Under the pieces are notes generated by a model, which saw only the letters and a list, made by a program, of their open reading frames with translations, did not search any database and was not told the origin of the DNA. Of a DNA stretch of 64,000 nt, positions 10,606-22,229 are shown one piece after another (position 1 is the first letter of the stretch; each line of letters begins with the position of its first letter). A program made the position numbers and the translations under genes. Where the stretch lies: positions 444,269,204-444,333,203 of the forward strand of contig NC_085138.1 of the NCBI RefSeq assembly GCF_035046485.1, read 5' to 3'. This stretch comes from Aedes albopictus (Eukaryota > Arthropoda > Insecta > Diptera > Culicidae).

Positions 10606-11267
10606 AACGAAGCGTGTTTTCATGATTTGAAATCAATTTTTCAAAATTGGGACCAAATCTCCATCCACCCACACCACCGATAAACGCCTAAAAGCATGCA
10701 ATGTCTATGTACGCAGAACTCTCAATTACATATATGCTGCACAAAAAGTCACCCATAATTGCGTGATTTTCACGCAACAATAATGAGTCACTTAAATTTT
10801 GTCTGAAATTAGCTTTAATTAGCTGCAATCACCTTAGTTTCCACATTAGGAACGCAAATTATACCTTTGTTCTGGTGGTGATACCATTTCGTACTTGAAA
10901 ATCACTTAAGATCACTTTTACAGATCTTACAAAAGCAGCGCACTCACTTTCCTATATTCACAATCGAAGCGTTACTTTGACAGATGGTTCTGCACCGAAC
11001 AAAAGTTTTTGAAAATATGTATGTTATTAATGGAAATACTGTTACATGGGAAAATATTAAGAAAATTTGCTGAAAAACTATGAAAGATAACCCATTTTAC
11101 TGTATATTTTTGGTTTACCCTTGAAGAATCTAATTGCTATAACTATTACAAGTTCAAGCTTCTATGTTGCAGGAGCTAGAGAACGTATTCTACGAGAAAG
11201 GCACTATCACCGCTAGGTGGATTAATCTGGGTTTTTATTTCAATATGTTATCCCAATAATTTGATTG

Positions 11268-11695
11268 AATTAGTGTGTCGGTAAGTGAGTGGCTTAGTTA
11301 TCACCTATTTAGAAAATAAAAAGAACACTTTTGGGTAAAACCCAAATCGAAAACGAACTGCTGGAGGTACTGAACAAGCAATCAATATATCAATTGATGA
11401 GAGATCAACCGAGTAAGTGAATTGAAGAGTTAGTGAGTGACTTGGTGATTGAGATTTTGTAAGTGTGTGGGTAGATGAGTTAATGAGTAAGATGATAAGC
11501 GTGTGATTTGATAAGTGAGTTGGTTTATTAATGGGTTGATGGGTAAGTGATTGACTGTTTTGAATGAATGTGTTAATGAGTTATTGAGTAACTTGATAAA
11601 CAAGTGACCTAGACGCTCAGAAACTTGATGAGTATGTGAATTCTTGAGTAAGCTGTTGTTATTAAGTTGTGTCGTAGATAAGCGGCTTTCTGTGT
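11268..11695. repeat. Degenerate GTGAGTNAGT-type simple repeat
   Basis: Phrases such as 'gtgagttggtt', 'gttaatgagtaag' and 'gagttattgagtaac' recur irregularly. This is low-complexity sequence without a strict period. Confidence 0.6.
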
Positions 11696-11837
11696 ATATG
11701 TAAAATAAATTATAGAGTCCAAAAGAATTATTATTATTATTTTTTATTTCAATGACATGTACATGTATACATATTTCTTGTCATTTAAAATTAATACAAA
11801 AGCTTAGTCAGTTGTAAGCTTTGTTGGTCGTTAGGCA

Positions 11838-12450
11838 AAATAGGCCATTAGGCCGAAAAGCTCATTAGGCCGAAAAATTCATTAGGCCGAAAAGGACGTT
11901 AGGTCATTAGTCATTAAGCCGAATAACTCAGGTATAGAACGAGGTCATTTCACCAAGACCTGGCCAAAATACCATTTCGGCATGAAGTTCTTTTCGGCCT
12001 AAAGACCTTTTTGACCTGAAGACCTATTTGGCCTGAAGACCTTTTTGGCCTGAAGACCATTTCGGCCTAAAGACCTTTTTGGCCTAAAGACCTTTTCGGC
12101 CTAAAGACCTTTTTTGGCCTGAAGACCTTTTCGGCCTAAAGACCTTTTCGGCCTAAAGACCTTTTCGGCCTAAAGACCTTTTCGGCCTAAAGAACTTTTC
12201 GGCCTAAAGACCTTTTCGGCCTAAAGACCTTTTCGGCCTTAAGACCTTTTCGGCCTAATGACCAATCCGGTTTAATGACGTTTTGGGCCTAATGACTTAT
12301 CGGCCATATAAATACTTTGATGTAACAATATTTTGCGGTCACACGACGTTTTTTCGACCAAACGATATACATATCGGCCTGGCGACCTTTTCGACCTAAC
12401 AACATTTTCGACCCAATGAACTTTCCGACCTTACAACGTTTTTGGCCTAA
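11838..12450. repeat. 17-bp minisatellite 'gaccttttcggcctaaa' with strand switch
   Basis: From about 11,985 to 12,260 the 17-mer repeats more than a dozen times with few changes, and decays to 12,450. At 11,838-11,905 the same motif occurs in the opposite orientation ('cattaggccgaaaag' repeated). The array is thus two oppositely oriented segments separated by about 80 bp. Confidence 0.9.
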
Positions 12451-12544
12451 CGTTCTAATCGCTTATTTCGATAATACATACTGCATATATTTCGACGTAA
12501 ACTGTGATGGAAGAGCTATTTAAGGCTCAAGCATCCGTCATCAT

Positions 12545-12728
12545 TTTTCGGAAAATAAAAAGCAGTTTTCACGCTGCAAATCAAAACAAGGATCATGAAA
12601 ATATATTCACTGCATTATATTCCTCATGTGGAGTACAGTGAATATATTTTCATAGCAAACATTTTTGTTTTGAACGAAAAAACTGCTTTCAAATGTTTGA
12701 AGATGACGATGATTTTAATGACGAAAAG
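12545..12728. mobile_element. Palindromic element, copy 1 ('aagcagttttc' family)
   Basis: The core arms 'atgaaaatatattcactg' and 'cagtgaatatattttcat' lie inside longer imperfect arms that include 'aaagcagttttc' and 'gaaaaaactgcttt'. A relative with the same order of motifs lies at 63,255-63,498. Confidence 0.7.
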
Positions 12729-12864
12729 TTCAACGTTAAGTAAAAAAATGAATCCATTTACGTAATGAATACATTTAAATATCCCCGACTTATTTCTTTA
12801 ATGGAGATTTGAGTGTACGACACCCAGTGGCCCAATGAAGAACTCTTCGTTTAATGGAAAGTTT

Positions 12865-12960
12865 CCACAGACTGGAGTGAGAATCGAAGTCTCACTACGT
12901 GGATATCAATACGTCTAAATAGCTGGCGCTGCTAACAGCATGGCCACGAAACTTATACTT
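12865..12960 (-). repeat. tRNA-like SINE fragment
   Basis: On the minus strand, A-box-like 'tggccatgctgttagcagc' precedes B-box-like 'acttcgattctc'. Acceptor-stem complementarity is not evident. Confidence 0.4.
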
Positions 12961-13016
12961 TATAACTCACTTACTAACTCACTAAAAAATATATAACAAA
13001 AACGTACAGAACAGAC

Positions 13017-13345
13017 CACATCGAGCGTGAAAAGAGACGACTAATTATCGTGGGACTGATATGCGTAGAAATTTCGCAAACAGGACCGCATTTCTAGGCA
13101 TAACAGTCCCACTAATCACTTTTTTAGCTAAAAACACTATATTGATAAAAATATTTGATTAGAAATACTTCAGGCATGAAAATATAAGCGATTTCTAACG
13201 ATACTATGAAAACTTCAATCCGATTTGTTGCACCATTTGGCCAAAAAACATGAAAAACCTGTTTGAAACTTCAATCGCGATTTTCTCGGTTTCAAGTTTT
13301 TCAACATGGGACAACTATGCGTAGAACGGCAGTACAAGCCTGGGC
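13017..13345 (-). mobile_element. Dispersed element with 'acgcatagttgtcccatg' end, copy 2
   Basis: In reverse orientation it starts 'ctgccgttctacgcatag' and ends with 'ctacgcatatcagtcccac', as does the copy at 3190-3435. It is noncoding. Confidence 0.6.
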
Positions 13346-13611
13346 TAGGGTAGGGTTCTGAAATGGCATGAATGCGTTAGTTTGCATGAAAAGTTTGGCC
13401 ATTTTCAAAAGTTACACGAGCTTTGTTCATTACGTAATTCTGATATGACGCCTAAAGACATCAAGTGCATTAATATTGATTATAAAAATGAAATGCTGAT
13501 ACACATTTATTTTTCTGCTTCATAAAAGGCTAACGAAATCGGGTCAAAAAGCTGACAAAATCGGGTCCCCACTGTACGTGATAAAAGGAGTGTTCATGGT
13601 GTGGCTTCTTC

Positions 13612-13745
13612 ACATGTTCTGTGGCTTAGTTGGTTGAAGCGCCGGCCTAGGGAACACGAAGTCGTGGGTTCGAGTCCCACCAATTTTTTTTTTCACAAAT
13701 TTCATCTCTCAATTTAGGTATTAGCAACATTTCGTGCCTTCTAAT
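13612..13745 (+). repeat. tRNA-derived SINE-like repeat
   Basis: The head 'gtggcttagttggttgaagc' and B box 'gggttcgagtccc' are followed by an A/T-rich tail, 'tttcacaaatttcatctc', then 'agcaacatttcgtgcc'. The tail matches repeats near 23,600-23,715 and 41,440-41,485. The head belongs to the same type as the tRNA-like part of the 511-bp array units. Sequence from 13,750 to 13,985 is unassigned. Confidence 0.65.
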
Positions 13746-14084
13746 TCTAATTCAACATTTCGTGACTTCATTTTTTATAAATATCTCTCGCTTGGTCGAT
13801 AGTCACGATGAGCGGAGAATGTAGGGTAATTCTCTGGCGATGTTTATTACAGTACCCTTAGCAATGGCAACATTTTTGACGGATGCATGCAAACTGCCCA
13901 TTCGCGCTTTTTAACAAACTTCTTTCAAGATTTCTTATGACTTCGTCATCGAGAATCGTAATATATTCCTGACATTTTAAGTAGATGTGGTATACTATCT
14001 AAGCGTAAAATCAGCTGATGGAATTCCAAAATTTGTAGCAAATTCCATAACAAGTTCATTGTAATGCTTCCTTTGGCAGATAAA

Positions 14085-15300
14085 TTCCCCATTGATGAAT
14101 TCCCATAAATTCCCATTGATGAATTCCTGGAGAAATCTCTGAAGGATCTGCTTGAGAAATTCTTGAAGGAACTGCTGGAACAACTTCTGAAAGAATCAAT
14201 GGAACAACTTTTGAAAAAATTATTGCTGAAATTTTTGAAGTCATTCTAGGAATATTTAAGAAGTCTCTAAAGATGTTTCCGAAAGTGTCGCTGAAGCAAT
14301 TTGAGAAGGAATTTACAAAAAAGAAGAAAATTCTAAATGAATTTCTGAAAAAAAACAAGAATATTTTGAGATTCCAAGCATGGAATTTCTGAAAAAAAAA
14401 TCAGGAGGAATACATGAACACCTGGAAACCCCTGGTGGAATACCTAACAAAACCTCTTGAGATATTTTTGGAAAAAAAACCTAGAGAAATCCTGGAGGAA
14501 TCCGTAGAGAAATTTCTAAAAGAAATCTTGGAGGAATTTCTAATAAAATACACAGAGGAATACCCGGCGGAATTTCTGACGAAATCTCTGTGGAAATTTC
14601 CTTATAAGAATCTCTGAAATAATCTGTTGAAAAATGATTTTGGTTGATTTTCTAAGACTTTCTTAAGAAATCCATGAGACAATTTCTGGAAGAGAAATGT
14701 CTTGAAGAAATATTTAAAGGAATGTGGAGGAATCTTGGGAATTTCGTTAATAATCTGTTGTAGAATTTCTAAAGCAATCCTTGCAGATAATTCTTAAGAA
14801 ATCTTTTGAGAAAATTTTAGAGGACCTCTGAATTTTTGATTCTATAAGTGTATCCGTTAATCGTTCCCTAAAAAATCCATGGAGTATTTTTGAGAAAGTT
14901 CATGGAAGGTTTTCTTGATGAATATTTTGAAAAAATCTGAAGATAGAAATTCTTGAAATATTTTCTAAAGTAGTCCATGTTCTTAAGGAGTTCTTTTAAA
15001 AAAATCTGGAGGACATTCTAAAGCCTAAAGAAATGCCTTGAAGATTTTGTGAGAAAAAAAACTCAGACTGAATTTCTTAGGGATTTCCTGGATGATTTTG
15101 CAATGTAAATTTACGAGGAGATACCAAAGGAGTCCCTGAGAAAATTTCTTTAAGAGTCCCTGGGAGAAATTTTTCAGGACTAATGGAAGATTTCTTAAAC
15201 GAATCCTCAGATTGATTTCAGCAAGGGTCCACGAAAGAATCATTAAAAAATAGTGGAACTTTTTTCAAAATCTAGAGGGATATGTTGAGATAATTCTGAA
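14085..15300. repeat. 24-bp GAATCC repeat block, 5' flank of the LINE
   Basis: Degenerate 24-bp units ('ctggaggaatcc', 'gaaatttctgaag') continue up to the point where LINE coding sequence begins near 15,302. Similar repeat resumes at about 18,120. The LINE therefore appears inserted into one continuous repeat block. Confidence 0.8.
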
Positions 15301-15301
15301 G

Positions 15302-17887
15302 ATTACACTTACAGTTTTGGATTACACATTATATGTTTGTGTAATTTACATTCCTCCCGATAAAGGAAACGACCCCGTAGTAGCCTCTCAACATTCAGAA
15401 TCGTTAGCATGGATCACGTCACAAATGGGCTTGAGAGACAAAATTCTGATTTAAGGTGATTTCAATATGTCCTCGGTTAATTGGATCACTGGACCTGCAT
15501 GCTACTTGTATCCTAATCTTGGGCGGTCTAAAATAAACAATCAGCAGCGCCAAATACTAGATGACTACAGCACAGCAGGTTTGGTCCAGATAAGCTCTGT
15601 TTATAACTCTAATAGTCGTTTGCTCGATTTATGTTTTACCAGCAGTGAACACATTCAAAATACAACTGTTGTTGAAGCCCCCGCTCCATTAGTCAAATAT
15701 GTTCAGCATCACCCACCTATTCAGGTTCTCCTAAGGAATAGTGTACCATGCAAATTTAGATCAATTCCGGACTGTGTCCGATACAATTACAAACGAACTG
15801 ATTTCCTCAAAATGAATCAATTTTTGGCTTCAATCAATTGGGATGCCATACTGCAAGATTTGAACGTCGATACTACAGTTGAAGTAGTCAATTACGTTTT
15901 GAATTACGCAATTGAACAGTTCACTCCCAAGACCCCTCGTCAAGAACCTCGCTTTCCACCCTGGTCAACTAAAGCTCTTAAAAGATTGAAGTCGGTTAAA
16001 AGGTCTGCTCTCAAAAAATACTCTAGAAATCGTAATCCTAACACCAAAGCACACTATCTAACGTGTAATGAGCAATACAAACGATTTAACGATCAACTTT
16101 TCCACGATTACATAAGCCGCACCCAATGCAATCTTAAGCAAAATCCAAAACAGTTCTGGTCATATGTCGATGAGCTAAGGAAGGAATCAGGTTTACCATC
16201 TACCATGATGCTTGAAGGAAATGAAGCATCAAGCATCAAATCCATCTCTAGTTTATTTAGACAGCATTTCTCAGCAGTATTCTCTAACAAAAAATTAGAT
16301 GCTCGCCAAATTTCTGAAGCCGCTGATACAGTTCCTAATCGCTCTGCTATTGGCCGTCATCCTAGAATTACTCAGCTTACAGTCGAGTCAGCATGCAGTA
16401 AGATGAAATGCTCATTGAACCCTGGCCCTGATGGCATACCTTCCATTGTTCTCAAAAACTGCAGTTTGACACTCTCTGAGCCTTTGTCTGCTATCTTTAA
16501 CCGATCACTGTCTTCTGGATATTTTCCGAGTATATGGAAAAAGTCATACATTTTTCCAGTGTTCAAAAAAGGCGATAAAAGCGATGTTTCAAATTAGAGG
16601 GGAATCGCTTCCTTATGTGCTATGTCAAAACTATTTGAACTGCTTGTGCTTGACTTCCTTAAACATCATTGCTTGAACTATGTATCTGAAACTCAGCATG
16701 GCTTCATGCCAAAAAGATCCACAACCACCAATCTCGTTAGCTACACATCATTTATTATTAAGACATTCGAAACTCGTAAGCAAGTTGATGCAATTTATAC
16801 TGACTTCTCGGCAGCTTTTGATAAGATCAACCATCAAATTTTGCTAGCTAAACTTGAGCGACTTGGCCTAACTGACCCACTCTTGAGTTGGATACAATCC
16901 TACTTATCTGGTCGCTCTATGTCAGTTAAAATAGGCAGTGTAACTTCTGAATGCTTTGCTGTGCCTTCTGGTGTCCCGCAGGGTAGTCACATAGGACCGT
17001 TTTTATTTCTGCTCTACCTAAATGACGTAAATCTGGTGCTTAAATGTTTCAAGCTATCTTACGCCGATGATTTCAAACTCTACTACGTGATAACTAGCCG
17101 CGATGATGCCATATTTCTCCAATTTGAATTAGATAAGTTTACAAACTGGTGTAGAATCAACGAAATGAGTTTGAATGCCAACAAATGTTCCGTGATATCC
17201 TTCGCCCGTAAACATTCGCTTATAACTTACGCCTATTCTATTGATGGTATTCCCCTTAAACGAGAGTCCACTATCAAAGACCTAGGGGTTCTGTTAGATT
17301 CAAAGCTTTCATTTAAAGAGCATCTTGGATACATCACTTCAAAAGCTTCAAAATGTCTTGGATTTATATTTCGCTCAGCCAAGCTTTTCGTTGATATTCA
17401 TTGCATGAAAACTCTTTACTGCAGTTTAGTCCGCTCAATATTGGAATATGCTGTTGTTGTTTGGGCTCCATACTATAAGTCAGGTATTCAACAACTTGAG
17501 AGAGTTCAACATAAATTCATTCGCTTTGCACTTCGTCGTCTTCCTTGGAGTGATCCCCATAACCTGCCAAGCTACGAAGATCGATGTAAACTTATTGACC
17601 TGGATCTTCTTGAACATCGTCGAAATGTTTGTAAGGCCTCATTTATCTCAGACGTCTTACAATCAAATATCGATTGTCCTAATGTCCTTCAATAAATGAA
17701 TGTTGATTCTCGTCGTCGCTGTCTTCGTTCACATCTGTTTTTCCGGTTCCCTGTATTCCATACAAATTACGGCTATAACGAACCTATTAGTAGTATGTGT
17801 CGTGTTTTTAATCGCTGCTATCATGTTTTTGATTTTCATTTGTCTCGTGTCTCCAACAAAAACCAGTTTCGCAAAGTGTTAGTTTGA
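15302..17887 (+). pseudogene. LINE ORF2 (endonuclease plus reverse transcriptase), three nonsense codons
   Basis: A single reading frame runs through the whole segment. It shows the endonuclease strand ending in GDFN (just after a TAA at 15,452-15,454) and an HHPP motif near 15,710 where the endonuclease family usually has a catalytic His. A PWSTKALK linker and reverse-transcriptase motifs follow: GPDGIP, FPVFKKGD, RGIA, DFSAAFD, SGVPQGS and YADD (about 17,065). The frame is broken by TAG at 16,595-16,597, where the family usually has Tyr before RGI, and by TAA at 17,693-17,695. The next codons still encode the usual C-terminal tail up to TGA at 17,885-17,887. There are three point stops and no frameshift, so it is inactive but fairly young. 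The catalytic YADD is intact. The clade is judged by eye. Confidence 0.9.
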
Positions 17888-18119
17888 TTGAGGAGTTAGG
17901 TGTTAAATGTCTTGGTAGAAATAGGTTCTTATATTTTAAGATTGTACTAGTTTTAAGTAGCTATAAGAAATCGTAATTGTATCATTTGGAAACTGTATTC
18001 TGTAGATGCGAAAAGAAGAGAAGGTTTTATGCCTATTTGAGAGAGAGCATATTGAAGCTCAGCTCAAACGGGATTTTCCCTGCCACAATAAAGATAAAGA
18101 TAAAGATAAAAAAAAAAAA
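15302..18119 (+). mobile_element. 5'-truncated non-LTR retrotransposon (CR1/Jockey-like)
   Basis: It contains the C-terminal endonuclease, linker, reverse transcriptase and C-terminal domain of ORF2. A 3' UTR of about 200 bp follows, with a tail of 'ataaag' simple repeats and A-runs (about 18,085-18,119). ORF1 and the start of ORF2 are missing, as expected from incomplete reverse transcription. It is embedded in 24-bp repeats on both sides. I could not identify a clear target-site duplication. Confidence 0.9.
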
Positions 18120-19190
18120 GATAAAGATTTTATAAAAAAAATCTATGGGAGATTTTCTGAAAAAATCTATCAAAAAAATTGCGGAGGAACTGCTAGGGAA
18201 ATTTCTATGGGAATCCCTGCAGAAAATATTCGAATGGACCTAACATTTTTTTTAATGGTCCCTGGAAGAATTCTCAAAAAATCCCAGGAATATTTTCTGA
18301 CAAAAAATCAAACAAAAATTATCGCTGGAGAAATTTCTAAAGCAAACCTTGAAAAAAGTTTTTAAATAAATCCTTGGAAGATCGTTCGAGAGAATGCATA
18401 AATGCATTTCCGAAGGATTCGATGGAAAATAGGGTAAATCTCTGAAGATTTTTTAAAGAAATCCCTGTGGGAATTTCTGCAGAAACTCATGCACAACTTT
18501 CCCCCATAACTCATTGTTAAACTTTTGGAAGAATTCCCAGTGGAATTTCTGGAGAAATTGGAAGTTGTTGTGGGAAGTTCTGGTGAAAAAAGTAACCCCA
18601 GTACACATTTTTGAAGGAACATTTTCTAAAAAACTCTGGAATAGTTTCTGAAGGCACCTGAAAGTTTTATTTCTGGATTCTCTGGAGAAATTTCTGTAGA
18701 AATCTCTGAACGTTTTTTGTGAGAATCCGTGGAGGAATTTCTGCTCAAATTCATGGATAATTTTTTGAAAAAAAAATGGAGCAATTTCAGAAGTACATCA
18801 TCCAAGATGCTATGAAAGAATGCATTGTGGAACTTGTAGAATATGAAGAATTTCTAAACAAATCCTTGGAGAAAATTTCCGAATGAATTCATATAAGATT
18901 TTCTAAAAGAATCCGTAAGGGAATTTTTGGCCGAATACTCGAATTCTTTAAGAAGATTTTATGAATATTTTTTTTTGGTAGATTTTCTAAAGGAATCTCC
19001 AATAGATTCTCCAAATGAATGCCAAGAAAAATTTCTGAATAAAAATCCAGATGAGTTTCTGAAGTAATTCTTGGCTGAATTCCTCAAACAATCTCTGGAA
19101 TGATTTGTAAAAAATCATTGAGGAATTGGTGAAGCAATTCATGCCAGATTTCGAAAAATAATTCTGTGCGTCACTTCTGGAAGAACACAT
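18120..19190. repeat. 24-bp GAATCC repeat block, 3' flank of the LINE
   Basis: Degenerate units such as 'gaaatttctgtagaaatc' and 'ggaatttctg' continue from the LINE tail. Stops are frequent in most frames. The block matches the family at 14,085-15,300. Confidence 0.75.
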
Positions 19191-19745
19191 TTTCAAAGAA
19201 AAGGCTTAAATGGCATATTTTGACATTTTCCAGTAAAATTGGCCAAAACTCAAAAACGGGAAAAATTGCATTCAAATGGCTTTAAAATAACCGTCTCAAA
19301 TATATATTTTTGAAAATTTTGCACGAGTTCGGGCATAGTTTATCCGGCTTTTTTACGAGTTTTCTCAACCGTGGAAAATTTTGTGAAAAACTTTTTCCAC
19401 TACATATTTTTTTTTATTTTTAAGAAAATTTTCTTTAATTCAAAAAAAAAACTTTGTTTTTGAGTTTTCCGGAAAAATAGGCGACCCTGAATTTTGTTTA
19501 TTTTTTTTTTGTTCATACATCCATGACTACCTGTGGAAAGAGTTTCATGAAAATCTGGGATCATTCGGCCCAATTTGTACGATAATAAAAAAAACTCAAT
19601 TTCGAAAATTGAAATGTCCATTAAATCGAAGTACATATACCTGTACTGTACATATTATGAAAAATCTCATTTGTTATTTTGTTCAGCTAAGCTCAGTTAA
19701 TGGTGTTCTGTTAGGTCAGGTATTCGATTTGATTCGAGTTCATTG
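19191..19745. other. AT-rich unassigned sequence
   Basis: Long A and T runs occur and no convincing ORF or inverted repeat was seen. Confidence 0.4.
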
Positions 19746-19832
19746 CTACTAGAAATACACCGCCAGCAGTCTCATTAACCTCCTAAATTGTCTTCTCGAA
19801 CTATTTGACAATGTATTCGCAATTTCCTTCAG

Positions 19833-20104
19833 GCAACAGTGGAGCTCCAATGCACCATCCGCCACCAGCCCCCTTTTTTGAGGTTCAAACATTCACCATC
19901 CGATTCCAAATACTACTTTCTCCCAAACTCTCCACAAGTATCATATTACCAAACGTACGACAAGGACGACCACGAGAACTACAATGATGGGGATGAGTAT
20001 TCGAAAGCTAACCCCCTTGCTCGACGTTGTCGTCCTCGCCGTCGTCAGTTGGCTTCCGTAGCATCGTCCGTCCGTTCATTTCGTTCTCATCCACGGCACC
20101 ACCG
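19833..20104 (+). CDS. Weak candidate internal host exon
   Basis: I do not recognise the protein. A pyrimidine-rich stretch ending 'tttccttcag' precedes a 272-bp segment that ends at a GTATGA donor. In one frame the segment is open throughout and encodes a Tyr/Asp/Asn-rich stretch (SPQVSYYQTYDKDDHEN and on) followed by an Arg-rich stretch (ARRCRPRRRQ). The surrounding 1.2 kb is one of the few parts of the window without obvious repeats. No partner exon is identified, and other frames are also partly open. It could equally be unique noncoding sequence. Confidence 0.2.
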
Positions 20105-21150
20105 GTATGACCAATCTACTTTTCTATTTTTACCGATAGATTTTAATCAGCTTCATTGAATGTATTGTTAGACGTCATTTAAATTTTAAATAAGCTTAAG
20201 AACGCTTTACATACGGTTCGGTCCGGTATAAATTAATCGAAGTATGCTATGGTTTCTTGCTGCTGCTGTACCTCGTGTGATTGTGGGTGTGTGTGTGAGC
20301 GGGATTGTTGTATGTGTGCCTGTTCGTGTGTGATACCTACATACGAGCGAAACACATTCGAACTTATCTGCATATTATCTCTTATGTCCTCCTCTTTGCT
20401 TCATATTAGCTTGGAATCACAAACGGCTCACAGAGCCTTGCATCGCCGCCTGCTTCGGTTCCTCGCCATTCTTCGCCGTCTCTCATCATAGCGGTCGTTG
20501 TTGGATGGCGATGTCCGACTTTGGGTGGTAGGAACTGAATTTATGTAGCTTTTCCTAGAGGAGGACACTCGTTTCTCTCACTCAGTCAGTCAGGTTCCCT
20601 CCGGTTGCCACCCACCACCCACCTGCCTGCATCGAATCATCGCAGCCGCCGCCACCACCGTCGTAACAGTGGTCATCGGTTCTGCTGCTCTGGAGATGCG
20701 GCGCCGGCCGATGCTTATAAGCGAAACATTCAAATCACCCGTCGTCGTCGTTGAGTTCGAGTCATGTTCGAATCCTCTTCTCTGGCGGTCGGTCGGGTGG
20801 TTGATCGGTCGAGGTGCATACAAATACCACCCACCCACGGGGTGGAAAACCAATGCGATGTGTGAAGCTGAGGAGGGTGTCATTGTCCCTCATTTCATTC
20901 TCAATGACCTAGGAGCGGCGGCGTCGCGGCCTACTACGCGAGGTGATGGTGTTTTGCAGTGGCGTATGTGGGTGGGTGAATCGCAAGGCTACATTTTGAT
21001 CTTGGGATAAGTTTGGCCCATATAATAAAAGTTTGAGCTTCCAGGTGGTTACAATCAGTACCTATATGGTTCGAATCCCTTTATCTTTCCCAAACTAAAT
21101 TCCGAACAAAATCCCAGGCTAATGAATCCACCAAAATATCCACCCCCCTC
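20105..21150. other. Low-repeat, relatively GC-rich sequence without a supported gene
   Basis: It contains a GTGTGTGTGAGC-type run (about 20,285), CCACC-rich stretches and several short open frames on both strands. There is no family motif and no codon pattern I trust. It could be regulatory or intronic host DNA. Confidence 0.35.
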
Positions 21151-21190
21151 CCATTGGCGTATCTAGGATTTTTTCCTAGGGGGTGCCAGT
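21151..21190. repeat. Dispersed repeat terminus 'ttggcgtatctagg..aggggg'
   Basis: The phrase 'attggcgtatctagg' followed by 'cctagggggtgccag' recurs inverted at about 27,590-27,660 ('tagctacgccaat'). These look like ends of one DNA-element family. I cannot show that the two ends belong to a single element. Sequence to about 21,505 is unassigned. Confidence 0.45.
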
Positions 21191-21507
21191 TTCAGTGGCT
21201 TCCAGGTTGTTTTGTTTTTTTTGTAAAAGGAAATACCGATCCACCCTCAATTTCTTAGTATAATGATATACTGCGTCGCGGGAAAAATTAGCCCGCAAAT
21301 TTAAACGCGCTATACATATTTTTTTGAAAATCTTCGGATTTTGTTGTACTGATTTAACACTTTCCCTGCTATGTGAGGTTTGAAAACTTGATAACCTGAT
21401 TGCGTATAATACATGGAATCTGTATTTTCAGTTTGAGCTTAACAATCGTCGCGACAACCCCTTTGTTTTATGAATTGAAAACAATAAGGTCCGTGAGAAT
21501 ACATTTT

Positions 21508-21773
21508 CACATACAAAATTTGGACTCGATTATCCTGAGTTCCGTTCTGAAGCTTCACGAACATATTATCAATCCAGTTGAAACCCGGAATTTGGTGCGG
21601 GCGAACTTTGATTTTTCTCTTCAGGAGTCTGATGCTCGCACCAAATTCGAATTCGTCTGGATTGATAATATATCTGGCTGTATAAAGCTAAAATTTTGAC
21701 TTACTCAAAGCCAACATTGTAGTAATAAGTCAAAATTTCAACTTCGTACATTTTGGATAATCGAGTCTGGTAT
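21508..21773. mobile_element. Foldback element, about 265 bp
   Basis: The outer arms 'ggactcgattatcc' and 'ggataatcgagtc' enclose inner arms 'atattatcaatccag..atttggtgcg' and 'cgcaccaaat..ctggattgataatat'. A third pair based on 'taagtcaaaatttt' lies near the right end. It is noncoding. Confidence 0.75.
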
Positions 21774-21774
21774 G

Positions 21775-22225
21775 TACGTATGATACAAGAAATTTATGCT
21801 TTCGGCAAAACATTGTTTCGGTAATTCTTCATGGAATATTCTCGGTAGTTTATTTGGAAATTGTTTTGAAATTTTTTTTCTCAGTAATTTCTTTGGATTT
21901 GGCAAATTTCTTCGGTAATATCTTTGGATCCCAATCGGCAATTTATTTAAGATTTAATTAGGTAATAGGTTTGGACTTTAATACTTAACACCTTTCACGC
22001 ATCCTTTGCAAATTGAATTGGGAAATTTCTTCGACAATTCCATTAGGAGTTTATTTTTCTTTTTATTTCATTCGCAAATTCTTTGTCATGTTTTCTCGGG
22101 ATTTCCTACGCCAAGTTTTTAGTAGTATTTCAAGCATTGTGTTGTTAATGTCAGCAATACTATTGATATTTGCTTTTGAAACTTCTCCAATGACTCTTCA
22201 GGCAATTGCTTTGGGGATTCTTTAA
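21775..22225. repeat. Degenerate 'ttcggtaattcctttgg' repeat block, part 1
   Basis: Phrases such as 'ttcggtaattc', 'tttggaaattg' and 'ttcggcaattcc' recur with a loose short period. It resembles the 24-bp family in its GAATT core but has a distinct consensus. It continues at 22,905-23,440 after two insertions. Confidence 0.65.
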
Positions 22226-22229
22226 GTGA

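Noticed and set aside
13612..13690. Functional tRNA gene
   Set aside because: Promoter boxes are present, but acceptor and anticodon arms do not pair convincingly and a SINE-like tail follows. The same judgement applies at 8645, 22,705, 41,800, 54,935 and 61,104.
17448..17882. Additional frames overlapping the end of LINE ORF2
   Set aside because: The frames at 17,448-17,699 and 17,700-17,882 are shadows of the main frame. Only the frame continuing through 17,696-17,887 matches the expected C-terminal tail.
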